Notes: generated by a model not told the origin, from the sequence alone. 64,000 nt of DNA from Halalkalibacillus halophilus DSM 18494 (GCF_000423105.1 NZ_AUHI01000011.1:1-64000), one strand, 5' to 3'; shown: positions 9,056 through 17,057, numbered from the stretch's first letter. Made by a program: numbers and translations.

Positions 9056-9910
9056 ATGAAAGTAGCGTGGTTGACAGATAGTGCAATATATATCCCTGAA
9101 GGTGAGCGAGTAGAAGATATTTATACATTACCTCTACAAATTAGCATTGATGGAGAAAATTTCAAAGAAGATATCGATATTGAAAAGGATGAGTTCTACG
9201 ACAAAATTCGTCATTCAGAAGCGGCTGTTAAAACGTCTCAACCTGCAGTCGGTGATATTTTGAATACGTTTGAAGAAATACGTGTAGCAGGATATACAGA
9301 TGTTGTTTGTGTACACATCTCTGCAGGGTTGAGTGGAACCTATGAAACAGTGGAACAAACAGCTAAGGATGTTGATGGTCTAACTGTTCATATGGTTGAT
9401 TCGAAAATGATCTCTTATCCAATGTACAAAACTATTCAGCAAGGAAAAAGAATGATTGAAGAAGGATATAGAGTGCCTGATGTGCAAACAAGTTTAAGTA
9501 AGGCACATGAATCTTTTGAAGCAAAAGTATATGTAGCAAATATTAAATACGCGTATCTAGGAGGTAGGATTAATGCCTTTGCCTATAATTTAGGGAAAAC
9601 ATTAAAAATACACCCGATTTTGCAATTGCAGGATGGAAAGTTCGATCTGGATAAGAAGATTCGTACGGAAAAGAAATCGGTTGCCTATTTTATGGACCAA
9701 GTTGAGAAGGCAGCTAGTCAACAACATATTAAAGAGTTATCGATCTTACACTGTAATAATCATGAACTTGCGAATTCTATGTTAGAACAGTGTAAACAAA
9801 TTTCAAACATAGACAAAATTCATGTCGGTGCGTTGGGCCCTATTATTGCAGCACACGGAGGGGAAGGAAGCTTTGCGATTACTTGGACTTCGGATGAGGA
9901 TTATGCTTAA
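9056..9910 (+). CDS. DegV family protein (fatty-acid binding)
   Basis: DegV/EDD-fold proteins bind long-chain fatty acids; FakB members present them to the FakA kinase. This 284-residue protein has the expected N-terminal start VAWLTDSAIYIP, the TSQPAVGDI segment, SAGLSGTYE (lipid head-group pocket) and GGRIN in the second half. It is a stand-alone gene with a GAGGTGG-type ribosome site directly before the ATG. No FakA homologue is visible in the window, so a FakB role is only inferred. Confidence 0.87.
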   Translation: MKVAWLTDSAIYIPEGERVEDIYTLPLQISIDGENFKEDIDIEKDEFYDKIRHSEAAVKTSQPAVGDILNTFEEIRVAGYTDVVCVHISAGLSGTYETVEQTAKDVDGLTVHMVDSKMISYPMYKTIQQGKRMIEEGYRVPDVQTSLSKAHESFEAKVYVANIKYAYLGGRINAFAYNLGKTLKIHPILQLQDGKFDLDKKIRTEKKSVAYFMDQVEKAASQQHIKELSILHCNNHELANSMLEQCKQISNIDKIHVGALGPIIAAHGGEGSFAITWTSDEDYA

Positions 9911-9981
9911 TATTGCTTGAGTGAAAAATAGGTATTGTTTGAATATGTTCAAAAGGAAAGGTATATGCATAAAAGTTGGGA

Positions 9982-10069
9982 GTTATGCTCGAGAATTTTA
10001 AGTTAACGACGAAAATCAAGTAGATAACGTCGATAATTTATTAGATAACGACGAAAGTGATAACTTATG
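9982..10069. repeat. 20-bp-periodic word array, TAACGACGA type (array 2)
   Basis: The word GATAACGACGA and close variants start at 9982 (GTTATGCTCGA), 10002 (GTTAACGACGA), 10023 (GATAACGTCGA) and 10044 (GATAACGACGA), 20-21 bp apart, followed by a degenerate GATAAC at 10059. It lies in the 254-bp gap between two convergent genes, just before a terminator hairpin. The words differ from those of the other arrays but the period is the same. Confidence 0.65.
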
Positions 10070-10120
10070 TGTAAATATGCTAAGTTATTCACGATTCTTG
10101 TATTCAAATAAATAATATAA

Positions 10121-10158
10121 AAACAGGTGTGTGAATATTACTTCACGCACCTGTTTTA
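10121..10158. terminator. Bidirectional terminator between degV-like and GNAT genes
   Basis: AAACAGGTGTGTGAA pairs with TTCACGCACCTGTTT, flanked by A-rich and T-rich sequence, between convergent genes. Confidence 0.85.
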
Positions 10159-10164
10159 TAGTTA

Positions 10165-11031
10165 TTATTTCCAATATCCATGTAATATCCAAGGATCTTG
10201 GAATGAAAACGAGCTTTTATCATCTAACTGATCATATAACTCATCAGTAAGGTCTAACCAGACATAAGTATCATCTCCGTGGATAGACTTATATTCGGTT
10301 AAAGCAGAGTCGATGGTGGAGTGTAATCCCTTTGCAGAGAAAAGGTCATCCCATAAGTAAATTATATGGAGGTAACGATATCGTTTCGTATCTATTTTCA
10401 TGATGACAATACGATCCTTTTCTTGATTCTCAAAAAAACGCCACTCTGTTAAATTATCATTTGTAAATAGTGCTGGACTGACAGGAAACGGGTAATAGCA
10501 TTGCAAAGGGAAAATCAAATCTTCTTCGTGTAAAATAGAATTAACCCATGCTTGCTTATCCTTAAGCTCCGTCAGTTCTTTCCACTTCGGTTCCTCCGTA
10601 GTTAAAAACTTTTCAGGCTCTACCAGAGTTGAAGCATGTAATTTCCTAAGCTTTGGTAGATGTAATTTTTCTAACACGCGTAAAGCAGAAAAATTGTGCA
10701 GTTGCGTATTTGCACCGATCCATTTAATCTCAGGCATTGCTTCTAGCTCCTGAACCACATGATTCATTACAGCAGTAGCATAGCCTTCTCCTACATAGCG
10801 CTGATCACTTCTTAGCCTTCCTAACATTCCATATTGGTGTTGAAAGATAGAATATCCAGCTACAGATACCATTTGATTATCTTTGAAATAACCATATAAA
10901 GCATGTTCTTCATTCGTTACTAAACGTTCGAAAATACGAACCACATAGTCATCTTCTTTTCCTGTTTGCATTGCTTGCATATAAGGTTCATCATCTAATG
11001 TTAGTTTTCTTATTTGGTCTGTTCCGATCAT
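10165..11031 (-). CDS. GNAT family N-acetyltransferase-like protein
   Basis: This 288-residue protein carries an acetyl-CoA-binding GNAT fold in its N-terminal half: VSVAGYSIFQ, then LGRLRSDQRYVGEGYATAVMNHV, the pyrophosphate-binding region, and NFSALRVLEKL. The C-terminal half (about residues 150-288) is unlike known catalytic domains I recognise and may be a second degenerate GNAT fold. Substrate is unknown. It is divergent from smpB and is one of three genes placed between rnr and smpB here. Confidence 0.75.
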   Translation of the reverse strand: MIGTDQIRKLTLDDEPYMQAMQTGKEDDYVVRIFERLVTNEEHALYGYFKDNQMVSVAGYSIFQHQYGMLGRLRSDQRYVGEGYATAVMNHVVQELEAMPEIKWIGANTQLHNFSALRVLEKLHLPKLRKLHASTLVEPEKFLTTEEPKWKELTELKDKQAWVNSILHEEDLIFPLQCYYPFPVSPALFTNDNLTEWRFFENQEKDRIVIMKIDTKRYRYLHIIYLWDDLFSAKGLHSTIDSALTEYKSIHGDDTYVWLDLTDELYDQLDDKSSFSFQDPWILHGYWK

Positions 11032-11190
11032 TGCTGTTCCTCCTGTTACTTCGTATTCCTAATTAATAAGGATGCCACATACCATCAAACGTTGTCTATA
11101 AAAATGCTGTCTAGCATGTGAGGATGTGTTGATAGTTTAACTATGGCGAAAAGTTTGGTAAAATAACCTTTGCAGTGAGGAGGAACAAAC

Positions 11191-11655
11191 ATGGCTAAAA
11201 AGGATAGTAATGCCATCGCAACAAATAGAAAAGCTAGTCATGACTTTTTTATAGAAGAGACTTTTGAAGCTGGATTAGTTTTAAAAGGAACGGAAATAAA
11301 ATCGATTCGTGCAGGACGTGTAAACTTAAAGGATTCATTTGCCCGTATTAGCAAAGGGGAAGTGTATGTGCATAACTTGCATATTGCTGAATACGTGCAA
11401 GGAAATCAATTTAATCACGAACCGACAAGAGCACGTAAACTCTTACTTCATAAGAAAGAAATCAACCAATTGATTGGTGCGACTCAACAGAAAGGTTATT
11501 CTTTAATTCCGCTTAAAATGTACATCAAAAATGGGGTTGCCAAATTGTTGATTGGCTTAGGAAAAGGTAAGAAAAAGTATGATAAGCGAGAAGATCTAAA
11601 GCAAAAAGCGATAAAAAGAGAAGTAGAAAGAGCGATTAAAGACAGGGATTATTAA
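11191..11655 (+). CDS. smpB: SsrA-binding protein SmpB
   Basis: SmpB binds tmRNA and brings it to stalled ribosomes for trans-translation. The 154-residue protein is standard length, with the N-terminal ATNRKASHDFFI, the tmRNA-binding GTEIKSIRAGRVNLKDSFARI core and the basic C-terminal tail KKKYDKREDLKQKAIKREVE that enters the empty mRNA channel. GAGGAGG precedes the ATG. The tmRNA gene begins 81 bp after its stop and has its own promoter. Confidence 0.97.
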   Translation: MAKKDSNAIATNRKASHDFFIEETFEAGLVLKGTEIKSIRAGRVNLKDSFARISKGEVYVHNLHIAEYVQGNQFNHEPTRARKLLLHKKEINQLIGATQQKGYSLIPLKMYIKNGVAKLLIGLGKGKKKYDKREDLKQKAIKREVERAIKDRDY

Positions 11656-11669
11656 GGAAAGTTTCTCCA

Positions 11670-11699
11670 TTGATTGCAGCCTGTCATCCATGGTATAAT
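11670..11699 (+). promoter_or_regulatory. Sigma-A-type promoter of the tmRNA gene
   Basis: TTGATT (11670-11675) and TATAAT (11694-11699) are separated by 18 bp and lie 38 bp before the mature tmRNA 5' end, leaving a short leader for RNase P to remove. Confidence 0.7.
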
Positions 11700-11825
11700 G
11701 GAGTTTGCAACAAAGAAAGTTTATATTTCGTAACGCGGGGACGTTACGGATTCGACAGGGATAGTTTGAGCTTAAGCTGCGAGTCGAGGTTACGACTCGA
11801 TAAACGTTACTCAGTTATAATAACT

Positions 11826-11858
11826 GGCGAAGAAAACAATTACGCTGTAGCTGCGTAA
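11826..11858 (+). other. tmRNA proteolysis-tag reading frame
   Basis: Resume codon GGC at 11826 begins the encoded peptide GEENNYAVAA, ended by TAA. With the alanine carried by tmRNA the tag would be A-GEENNYAVAA. The hydrophobic AVAA end fits recognition by ClpXP-type proteases (B. subtilis ends ALAA). Confidence 0.9.
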
Positions 11859-12078
11859 AGCAGGCTACAGGATCCTTCCTGCCATCGCCCGTGTGAGTAG
11901 ATGAAGGGTCTCAAAATGAAGCGGGCTACGCTAAAGGCCTCCACCTGAGGTCTTTAGAATAGACTAATCAGGTTAGCCATTCGGAAGCCAGTTGATAGGC
12001 CGAAGAATTGGCGAATCATAATATATCAACTACGCTCGTAGATGCTTAAGTGGCGATATCCTTGGACGCGGGTTCGAT

Positions 12079-12354
12079 TAGTAAATAGTCGCCTTGCATG
12101 GCAACATGTAAGTGATAACTCGGCTTGATCGGTGAAACCTAAGTCACGAATGTGATAAGGCAATACCGAGCAGTATGTGAAGCAATTCAACAGCTGTGTA
12201 TCGACTTATAGGCTACCTAATTAAAAGGTAGTACTAGGATGCAAAATACTACTTCATTTTAGAAGTAAATTTAAATTTTGCATAAGACGCCGAGAGACCT
12301 TTAAATAAGGTTTAAGATATAGTCAGTGCCGTGTGAAAGCACAGGAAGACCATG
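12079..12354 (+). ncRNA. Group I self-splicing intron in the tmRNA T loop
   Basis: The insert separates GGTTCGAT from TCCCGCC of the tmRNA T arm. It has the marks of a group I intron: exon U12078 before the 5' splice site, terminal G at 12354, and a P1 helix in which exon CGAU pairs with intron GUCG (12088-12091) leaving the conserved U-G wobble at the cut site. A P-like element (GGCAATACCGAGC), an R-like element (GCCGAGAGACC) and the canonical S element AAGATATAGTC (12314-12324) occur in order, with hairpins that fit P6, P8 (ACCTTTAAATAAGGT) and P9. No protein is encoded inside it. Splice sites follow from exon continuity and are sharp; the subgroup was not determined. Confidence 0.92.
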
Positions 12355-12402
12355 TCCCGCCGTCTCCATACAAAATCATTCCAAATTACTTTTGGAGTGA
12401 AT

Positions 12403-12441
12403 TAAAGCATAAGTTTGCAGTTACTGCAGGCTTATGCTTTA
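12403..12441 (+). terminator. Probable terminator after the tmRNA gene
   Basis: TAAAGCATAAG pairs with CTTATGCTTTA with an inner GCAG/CTGC helix, 35 bp after the tmRNA 3' end. It lacks a long T run. Confidence 0.55.
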
Positions 12442-12477
12442 ACAATAATATCTTAATGAATTATTCTAATGAAAACA

Positions 12478-12516
12478 GAAAACTGTAAACACTTTTAAGT
12501 GTTTACAGTTTTTGTT
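12478..12516 (+). terminator. Perfect 14-bp hairpin terminator downstream of tmRNA
   Basis: AACTGTAAACACTT (12481-12494) pairs perfectly with AAGTGTTTACAGTT (12497-12510) across a two-base loop, followed by TTTGTT. It could end tmRNA transcription (plus strand) or that of the endonuclease gene (minus strand). Confidence 0.75.
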
Positions 12517-12643
12517 ATATCAAATTGATTTACATTTAATTAGTGACTAGTTGTTTGTATTTTAGATGAGACTTTGCTTCTAAAACTATGAAAACAATAA
12601 ATGAAGTGTAATAAGGGGACGAGAAATATAACAGGCCTTAGTT

Positions 12644-13051
12644 TTATAAATTTAAAAATTCTTCTTCAAATAGCAACTTTCTCTTTAGATTTACATCACT
12701 ATATTTTCCATTTCTTAGGGTGACCAAATTATACTTGTTTAAAATTAATTTTGCTCTAGCTTTCTTACTAGGGACCCGAAGATATTGAACAGTCGACTTT
12801 AGAACATAAAATACATCGTTTTTATTTTTAATTGTGATGAAAAAAGATGTTTTATGAATTGAGGGGTTATAGTTTTTCTTCTGATATATTTTTCCATTTG
12901 TCAATTCTTTAAGATATTCTAGAAGTTCTATATCAGTCGAGGCAATTGAAATAATAGGTTTTCTATGTTCATTTTTATGCCACTTTGTAAGTGTGATTGT
13001 ACCTTCTCCATCAATGATTCCTGCAAGGTAGGCAGCTTCTAATTCTTTCAT
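12644..13051 (-). CDS. Free-standing LAGLIDADG-type homing endonuclease
   Basis: This 135-residue protein has the single dodecapeptide-type motif of LAGLIDADG homing endonucleases near its N terminus (AAYLAGIIDGEGTITL, residues 6-21), with acidic residues at the catalytic position, then a beta-rich region (ISIASTDIELLEYLKEL, GKIYQKKN) and a C-terminal basic helix. Single-motif enzymes act as dimers on long, near-palindromic sites. The gene is on the strand opposite tmRNA, 275 bp beyond its 3' end, so it is outside the group I intron. It very likely acts on the tmRNA locus, but no target is shown by the sequence. Confidence 0.85.
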   Translation of the reverse strand: MKELEAAYLAGIIDGEGTITLTKWHKNEHRKPIISIASTDIELLEYLKELTNGKIYQKKNYNPSIHKTSFFITIKNKNDVFYVLKSTVQYLRVPSKKARAKLILNKYNLVTLRNGKYSDVNLKRKLLFEEEFLNL

Positions 13052-13246
13052 ACGTTTCTCTCCCTAAGTTTCGAAAAGTTTATTACTAGTTAGATTTTAT
13101 AACAAATAAAATTTCAGAACAAGCGTTCGTTATTTATTTGGTGTGAAGATTTAGTTTCTGAAATTGCAAATGTGCACAATCTTAGACATATCAAGGTTTC
13201 TGTGTTATATTACAACATGTATATTGGTTGTATGGGGAGGGCCTGC

Positions 13247-14062
13247 ATGTTACTTGACTACAGGATGTATCAACATGATACAAGCAACGAATGGGTTGTA
13301 TTTCTGCATGGAGCAGGGGGAAACCATACTGTATTTTATAAGCAAGCTAAAAAGTTCAAAAAGCATTTTAACTGTTTATTTATAAATTTCCCGGGTCACG
13401 GGAAGAGTGAATCACTGACTGGTAAGTATACGTTCAGTGCGGTAGCTGATAAGGTGACTGAGTTATTGGATCATTTAAAAATTCACAAGTTCCACATGAT
13501 TGGAGTTTCTTTAGGTACGATTGTGATGAATGAATTGTGCCGCAAAGTACCTGGTCGAATCGCATCGATGACGATGGCTGGTGCGGTGATCAAGTGGAAG
13601 TTATGGACAGACCTTTTATTTAAGTTCGCATTTCTAATTCGTTATTCCGTGCCTTACATGGTGCTATATACGTTGTTTGCGAATATCTTAATGCCGAAAA
13701 GAAACCATAAACAATCACGTGATGTATTTGTGAAAGAAGCAAAAAAGATTGGTCAAAAGGAATTTCTACGTTGGGCTGAACTTTTAATTGGTTCTAAATC
13801 GATCCACGAAGATTTGATGAAAGAAGATAATGAAGTTCCTAAGCTTTATATGATGGGCGAAGAAGATCATGTATTTATGAAAGGTGCTCGTCACGCTGTT
13901 CATCATGACCCACATGCGAATCTATATATTGTCGAAGACTCAGGACACGTATGTAACATTGACCAAGCACATGAATTTAATGATAAAGTTATTTCGTTTG
14001 TGGATGATCACGCTTCAGAGTCACAAGGGATTTCAGAGAAAAAAGCTGTATCTAGTGCATAA
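13247..14062 (+). CDS. Alpha/beta hydrolase
   Basis: This 271-residue alpha/beta hydrolase has the oxyanion loop HGAGGN, the nucleophile elbow GVSLGT (serine), an acidic residue in GEEDHVF and the catalytic His in SGHVCNID. The substrate is unknown; its shape is that of small esterase/lipase-like enzymes of Bacillaceae (YvaM-like by position and size, an inference). I chose ATG 13247 because GGGGAGG ends 8 bp upstream; the open frame back to 13172 would include that site. It follows the homing endonuclease region and precedes the ABC-F gene with a terminator between. Confidence 0.85.
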   Translation: MLLDYRMYQHDTSNEWVVFLHGAGGNHTVFYKQAKKFKKHFNCLFINFPGHGKSESLTGKYTFSAVADKVTELLDHLKIHKFHMIGVSLGTIVMNELCRKVPGRIASMTMAGAVIKWKLWTDLLFKFAFLIRYSVPYMVLYTLFANILMPKRNHKQSRDVFVKEAKKIGQKEFLRWAELLIGSKSIHEDLMKEDNEVPKLYMMGEEDHVFMKGARHAVHHDPHANLYIVEDSGHVCNIDQAHEFNDKVISFVDDHASESQGISEKKAVSSA

Positions 14063-14070
14063 TTTATCTG

Positions 14071-14111
14071 GGGAGCTCTTCTTTTTTAAAAAGAAGAAGT
14101 TCCTTTTTATA
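14071..14111 (+). terminator. Terminator after the alpha/beta hydrolase gene
   Basis: GGAGCTCTTCTTTTTT pairs imperfectly with AAAAAGAAGAAGTTCC and is followed by TTTTTAT. Confidence 0.7.
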
Positions 14112-14196
14112 TGTTTGCATAAAAATGATATACTATGTAAGGACTTAATTTAGTAGATTTTAAGGACGCGTTCAATGCGTTGTAGGAGGATTTTAA

Positions 14197-15804
14197 ATGT
14201 TACAGGTAACAAATGTAGGTTTGCGTTTTTCGGATCGTAAACTATTCGAAGATGTTTCGATTAAATTCAACAAAGGAAACTGTTATGGTTTAATCGGTGC
14301 AAATGGCGCTGGTAAATCAACATTTCTAAAAATATTATCAGGTGAAGTGGAGCCTCAAGAAGGGCAAGTTTCCCTTGGTAAAGGGGAGCGTATGGCGATC
14401 TTGAAACAGGACCATTATGCTTATGATAACGAAGTAGTACTTCATGTGGTTATGATGGGTCATGAACGCCTGTTTGAAGTCATGCAAGAAAAAGATGCGA
14501 TTTATGCAAAAGGTGAATTCACAGAAGAAGACGGTATGAGAGCTGCTGAACTTGAAGGTGAATTTGCTGAAATGAATGGTTGGGAAGCAGAAGGCGATGC
14601 AGCTTCTTTATTGAGTGGTTTAGGTGTTGATTCTTCTCTTCATGAGAAGCAGTTAAAAGACCTTCCAGAAGCAATGAAGGTAAAAGTGTTATTGGCACAA
14701 GCATTATTTGGAACTCCGGATGTATTGCTTTTAGATGAGCCGACAAACGGGTTAGATATTCAAGCGATTCATTGGCTAGAAGAGTTCTTAATTAATTTTG
14801 AAAATACAGTAATTGTAGTATCTCACGACCGTAATTTCTTAAATAATGTATGTACCCATATTGCTGATTTAGATTTTGAGAAAATCACGTTATATGTAGG
14901 TAACTATGATTTCTGGTATGAATCAAGCCAGTTGGCACTAAAGATGTCTCAAGACCAGAACAAAAAGAAAGAAGAGAAGATTGAAGAATTGAAAGAGTTT
15001 ATCGCTCGTTTCAGTGCAAACGCATCGAAATCAAAGCAGGCAACTTCTCGTAAAAAACTGTTAGACAAAATTACACTTGATGATATCAAACCTTCTTCAA
15101 GAAAATATCCTTATATTGCGTTCACCCCTGAACGTGAAGTAGGAAATGATCTTTTAGAAGTGAATAATCTTTCCAAAACAATTGATGGTAAGAAAGTGTT
15201 GAATAATGTTTCATTCCGAATGAACAAAGATGACAAAATTGCTTTATTTGGTGATGATGCTGCTAAAACTGCTCTACTTGAAATTGTTATGGGTGAAATG
15301 GAACCTGATGAAGGTAGCTTTAAATGGGGGATAACTACTTCTCAATCTTACTTCCCGAAAGATAACTCCGAATTCTTTGAAGGAAATGACCACACGTTAA
15401 TCGAGTGGTTACGTCAATATTCTCCAGAAGATGAAAGTGAAACATTCCTTCGTGGATTCTTAGGAAGAATGTTATTTTCAGGTGACGAAGTATTCAAAAA
15501 AGCAAGCGTATTATCTGGGGGAGAGAAAGTCCGTTGTATGCTTTCCCGAATGATGTTAAGTGAAGCAAATGTCCTATTACTGGATAACCCTACAAACCAC
15601 TTAGATCTCGAGTCGATACAAGCGTTGAATGAAGGGTTAGCACGATTTAAAGGATCGCTTATGTTTACTTCTCATGACCATCAATTCATTCAAACAATTG
15701 CTAATAGAATAATTGAAATTAAAGAAGAAGGTATTCTTGATAAAGAAATGACTTATGAAGAATATTTAGAAGAAGTCAAAAAAATCCGCTCACAGACGGT
15801 TTAA
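14197..15804 (+). CDS. ABC-F family ATPase (YkpA/YbiT-like)
   Basis: ABC-F proteins are soluble, tandem-ABC ATPases that bind the ribosomal E site and influence translation. The 535-residue protein has NBD1 with a good Walker A (GANGAGKST) and Walker B (LLLDEPTNGLD), a charged linker near 255-300 (KKKEEKIEEL, SKSKQATSRKK), and NBD2 with a good signature (LSGGEKVR). NBD2 has a broken Walker A (GDDAAKTAL) and LLLDNPTNHLD with Asn for the catalytic Glu, and the NBD1 signature is degenerate (LPEAMKVK). One composite ATP site therefore looks intact and the other dead. Family membership is firm; the exact subgroup is inferred from length and sequence. Confidence 0.88.
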   Translation: MLQVTNVGLRFSDRKLFEDVSIKFNKGNCYGLIGANGAGKSTFLKILSGEVEPQEGQVSLGKGERMAILKQDHYAYDNEVVLHVVMMGHERLFEVMQEKDAIYAKGEFTEEDGMRAAELEGEFAEMNGWEAEGDAASLLSGLGVDSSLHEKQLKDLPEAMKVKVLLAQALFGTPDVLLLDEPTNGLDIQAIHWLEEFLINFENTVIVVSHDRNFLNNVCTHIADLDFEKITLYVGNYDFWYESSQLALKMSQDQNKKKEEKIEELKEFIARFSANASKSKQATSRKKLLDKITLDDIKPSSRKYPYIAFTPEREVGNDLLEVNNLSKTIDGKKVLNNVSFRMNKDDKIALFGDDAAKTALLEIVMGEMEPDEGSFKWGITTSQSYFPKDNSEFFEGNDHTLIEWLRQYSPEDESETFLRGFLGRMLFSGDEVFKKASVLSGGEKVRCMLSRMMLSEANVLLLDNPTNHLDLESIQALNEGLARFKGSLMFTSHDHQFIQTIANRIIEIKEEGILDKEMTYEEYLEEVKKIRSQTV

Positions 15805-15822
15805 TAGCTTATTTAAGAAGGT

Positions 15823-15858
15823 AAACTACCTGCATACACACGTGCGGGTAGTTTTTTT
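15823..15858 (+). terminator. Terminator after the ABC-F gene
   Basis: AAACTACCTGC pairs with GCGGGTAGTTT and is followed by a T run. Confidence 0.8.
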
Positions 15859-15932
15859 CTATTTCAGGACGAATTTCACTACCCCAAAAACCACCATTTC
15901 CGTTAGAATGTAGATATAGGAGCGTGTTCTAG

Positions 15933-17057
15933 TTGAAAAGAAATTTAAAACATATTGATTATCCCTTATTTATTATTATTGTATTATTAGCTGGATTCGG
16001 TCTGGTAATGGTATATAGTGCGAGCTTTGTTTATGCTGGAATGGATCCAAACATAAACAATCCACATTATTTCTTTAGAAGACAGTCCATGTGGTTGGGG
16101 TTGGGTTTTGTCGTTTTCTTCCTTTTCAGTATGTTTACATATAAAAGAATTGGAAATTTGATTCCGATTATCATTTTGGTTACAGTCGTAATGCTTGCTT
16201 TAGTCCTTCTTCCAGGAGTCGGTGTGACAAGAAATGAAGCGACTCGTTGGTTGAGCTTTGGACCTATTTTATTTCAGCCATCAGAGCTTGCTAAAGTGGC
16301 GATGATCCTGTACTTTGCTAAGGCTTATACAAATAAACAAGATAAAATCCAAAGCTTTAATAAAGGCGTTTTTCCTCCTTTGTTATTGCTAGGAGTTGTC
16401 TTCTTTCTAATTGTTTTACAACCTGACCTTGGTACTGCTACTTCTATTATTCTTGCTTGTGGAATTATTCTCTTATTTGCAGGGATAAAAGTGACTCATT
16501 TGGCAGGTCTTGCGGCAGTTGCATTTGGAGGAGTATACTTCTTAATTACATTTGCGGATTATCGTATGAACCGATTGACTTCCTTTTTAGATCCATTTGG
16601 TGATCCAACTGGTCAAGGGTATCAATTAGTACACTCTTTAATTGCATTAGCAAGTGGTGACATTACAGGCGTAGGTTTAGCGAATAGTGTCCAAAAATCT
16701 GGCTTCTTACCTGAAGCACATACAGACTTTATCATGGCAGTGATTGCAGAGGAGCTAGGTCTATTAGGAGCGGTTGGTGTCATTGTTATATATGCCGTAT
16801 TTATGTTTAAAGGGATCCTAATTGCTAAAAGGGCCCCAGATTTCTTTGGCAGGTTACTTGCTTACGGGATTACTTTTCAGATTGTCACACAGGCAATTAT
16901 CAACTTCGGAGCTGTGTCTGGTTTAATGCCAATCACAGGAATTACATTACCATTAATTAGCTATGGGGGTTCTTCCTTGTTAATTACATTTATGTTACTG
17001 GGGATCTTAATGAATATTGCTGTGAAAGGCAATATCGAAAGGCGAAATGAAGCTTAA
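15933..17057 (+). CDS. FtsW/RodA/SpoVE family peptidoglycan polymerase
   Basis: SEDS-family membrane glycosyltransferases polymerise lipid II during division, elongation or spore cortex formation. The 374-residue protein has about ten membrane helices; visible family motifs are MVYSAS in helix 1, GPILFQPSELAK, the QPDLGTATS segment that holds the catalytic Asp region, and PLISYGGSSLLI near the C terminus. The start is TTG at 15933 with AGGAG 11 bp upstream; there is no ATG in a better place. It stands alone, away from the dcw cluster, so which process it serves is not clear; the sequence is nearest FtsW/RodA-like proteins. Confidence 0.9.
   Translation: MKRNLKHIDYPLFIIIVLLAGFGLVMVYSASFVYAGMDPNINNPHYFFRRQSMWLGLGFVVFFLFSMFTYKRIGNLIPIIILVTVVMLALVLLPGVGVTRNEATRWLSFGPILFQPSELAKVAMILYFAKAYTNKQDKIQSFNKGVFPPLLLLGVVFFLIVLQPDLGTATSIILACGIILLFAGIKVTHLAGLAAVAFGGVYFLITFADYRMNRLTSFLDPFGDPTGQGYQLVHSLIALASGDITGVGLANSVQKSGFLPEAHTDFIMAVIAEELGLLGAVGVIVIYAVFMFKGILIAKRAPDFFGRLLAYGITFQIVTQAIINFGAVSGLMPITGITLPLISYGGSSLLITFMLLGILMNIAVKGNIERRNEA

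Larger units (their letters stand above)
11737..12368 (+). ncRNA. ssrA: tmRNA (SsrA RNA), interrupted by a group I intron
   Basis: tmRNA rescues stalled ribosomes by acting as both tRNA-Ala and mRNA. The 5' end GGGGACGTTACGGATTCGAC matches Bacillus tmRNA. The tag frame (11826-11858) encodes GEENNYAVAA and a stop, shorter than the 14-residue B. subtilis tag. The 3' tRNA-like part reads GGACGCGGGTTCGAT up to 12078 and resumes with TCCCGCCGTCTCCA at 12355-12368; joined, they give a normal T arm and a 7-bp acceptor stem with the 5' end (one G-U pair). The intervening 276 nt is a group I intron. After the discriminator A the genome reads TAC, so the terminal CCA is not encoded and must be added by tRNA nucleotidyltransferase. 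Confidence 0.95.

Noticed and set aside
11670..11858. 62-residue open frame overlapping the tmRNA 5' part
   Set aside because: It ends with the tmRNA tag peptide and runs through the tmRNA promoter and acceptor stem; it is the tag frame extended backwards by chance.
12606..12625. GGGGACG near 12615 as a duplicated tmRNA end or att site
   Set aside because: Only seven bases match the tmRNA 5' end and no integrase or island lies nearby, so it is not beyond chance.
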